Shown here piece by piece: positions 63,579 to 64,000 of a stretch of DNA of 64,000 bases. Within the stretch, counting starts at the first letter, position 1; each line of letters starts with the position of its first letter. The DNA is taken from NCBI RefSeq assembly GCF_004564235.1, contig NZ_SOMN01000010.1, positions 62,001-126,000 of the forward strand, read 5' to 3'. This DNA is from Cohnella luojiensis (GTDB lineage Bacteria > Bacillota > Bacilli > Paenibacillales > Paenibacillaceae). The notes beneath the pieces are model-generated. The model had not been told where the DNA came from and ran no database searches. It saw only the letters and a program-made list of their open reading frames with translations. A program made the position numbers and the translations under genes.

Positions 63579-64000
63579 TTAAATTAAGTACCTAAGAAAC
63601 ACATAAACGCTCGCTAGCACAATAGACAGAAGCATAAGCGGGAACCCGTATTTCATGAACTGCACAAACTTGATCGGGTGGCCTTCTTTACTCGACATTC
63701 CTGCGACGATAAGGTTTGCGCTCGCGCCGATAAGGGTTCCGTTCCCCCCTAGACAAGCACCCAAAGCGAGACTCCACCATAACGGTTCCAGATTGCTCAC
63801 GCCCATATTGCCCATTTCTTGGATCAGAGGAATCATCGTAGCAACAAACGGGATGTTATCCAGGAACGCAGAAGCGATTGCGCTTAACCACAAGATCAAC
63901 ATGGAAGTAGCCACAATATCTCCATTGGTTAATTCAATGGCTTGTGCAGCTAATTCGGCGATTACGCCCGTTTCAATAAGACCCGAGACAAGCACGAATA
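63579..64000 (-). CDS. ArsB/NhaD/P-type ion transporter, 5' part outside window
   Basis: C-terminal part of 140 codons; the frame is open to the last base (FVLVSGLIETGVI...), so the start is beyond the window. Membrane segments with the permease signatures ASAFLDNIPFVATMIPLI and GACLGGNGTLIGASANLIVAG, typical of the ion transporter superfamily that includes ArsB, NhaD and the P protein. Substrate (Na+/H+, arsenite or dicarboxylate) is not resolved by this part. Confidence 0.85.
   Translation of the reverse strand, partial: FVLVSGLIETGVIAELAAQAIELTNGDIVATSMLILWLSAIASAFLDNIPFVATMIPLIQEMGNMGVSNLEPLWWSLALGACLGGNGTLIGASANLIVAGMSSKEGHPIKFVQFMKYGFPLMLLSIVLASVYVFLRYLI

Overview
The window looks like a chromosomal piece of an endospore-forming member of the Bacillota, most likely Paenibacillaceae (Paenibacillus or Cohnella type). 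The reasons are strong AGGAGG-type ribosome binding sites, use of TTG and GTG starts, a CIRCE-controlled groESL, T-box leaders, an SspH-type spore protein, a relic of a spore germination operon, LplABC-type sugar importers without their own ATPase, and a gene block that matches the Bacillus subtilis thiL-tsaE-tsaB-rimI-tsaD-ydiF-moaC-tatA-tatC-groES-groEL order. Most genes are on the minus strand.

Layout. 1-2.5 kb: a partial LolA/YdcC-like lipoprotein, an exported YcaC-like hydrolase and a small Gly-rich protein with an Sm-like N-terminus. 2.6-13.6 kb: one probable long minus-strand operon for a fucosylated or related glycoconjugate: two permeases, a binding protein, a PHP phosphoesterase, a LacI regulator, a PfkB kinase, an alpha-L-fucosidase, a metallophosphoesterase and an M17 aminopeptidase. 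It carries a perfect 18-bp LacI-type palindrome and a cre-like site. 13.6-18.7 kb: MgtC, histidinol phosphatase, and two Gfo/Idh/MocA oxidoreductases flanking an AraC regulator. 18.8-22.5 kb: a polar amino acid importer divergent from an M20 amidohydrolase. 22.6-25.1 kb: HxlR regulator, aldo/keto reductase, YmaF-like His-rich protein and a CheX-like phosphatase preceded by a c-di-GMP-I riboswitch. 25.5-35.2 kb: groEL-groES, a receptor without a sensor domain, tatC-tatA, molybdenum cofactor genes, 5-formyl-THF cyclo-ligase and an ABC-F protein.

At 35.2-51.9 kb the conserved block is interrupted by about 16.7 kb of accessory DNA. This holds a DnaA-box cluster, a 51-bp tandem array, a methyltransferase, leuA behind two tandem leucine T-boxes, a beta-fructoside (GH32) utilisation cluster with fructokinase and an ABC importer, and decayed genes: a headless GH32, two headless AraC genes, a headless fructokinase and a fused gerA/gerB relic. 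The core resumes at 51.9-55.8 kb with tsaD-rimI-tsaB-tsaE-thiL, chained by short start/stop overlaps.

55.9-64 kb holds an alpha-toroid-like protein, a GyrI-like protein, a secreted CAP-domain protein, a second 51-bp tandem array, a minimal FAD protein, sspH with a small overlapping gene, ku and an ATP-dependent DNA ligase (non-homologous end joining), a small membrane protein, a free-standing thermolysin-type propeptide protein, a hypothetical protein and a partial ArsB/NhaD-type transporter.

Best candidates for a second look: the riboswitch-controlled CheX, the tandem T-boxes, the DnaA-box cluster, the two 51-bp arrays that both alternate with a 102-bp super-period, and the paired deletion scars at divergent AraC promoters.
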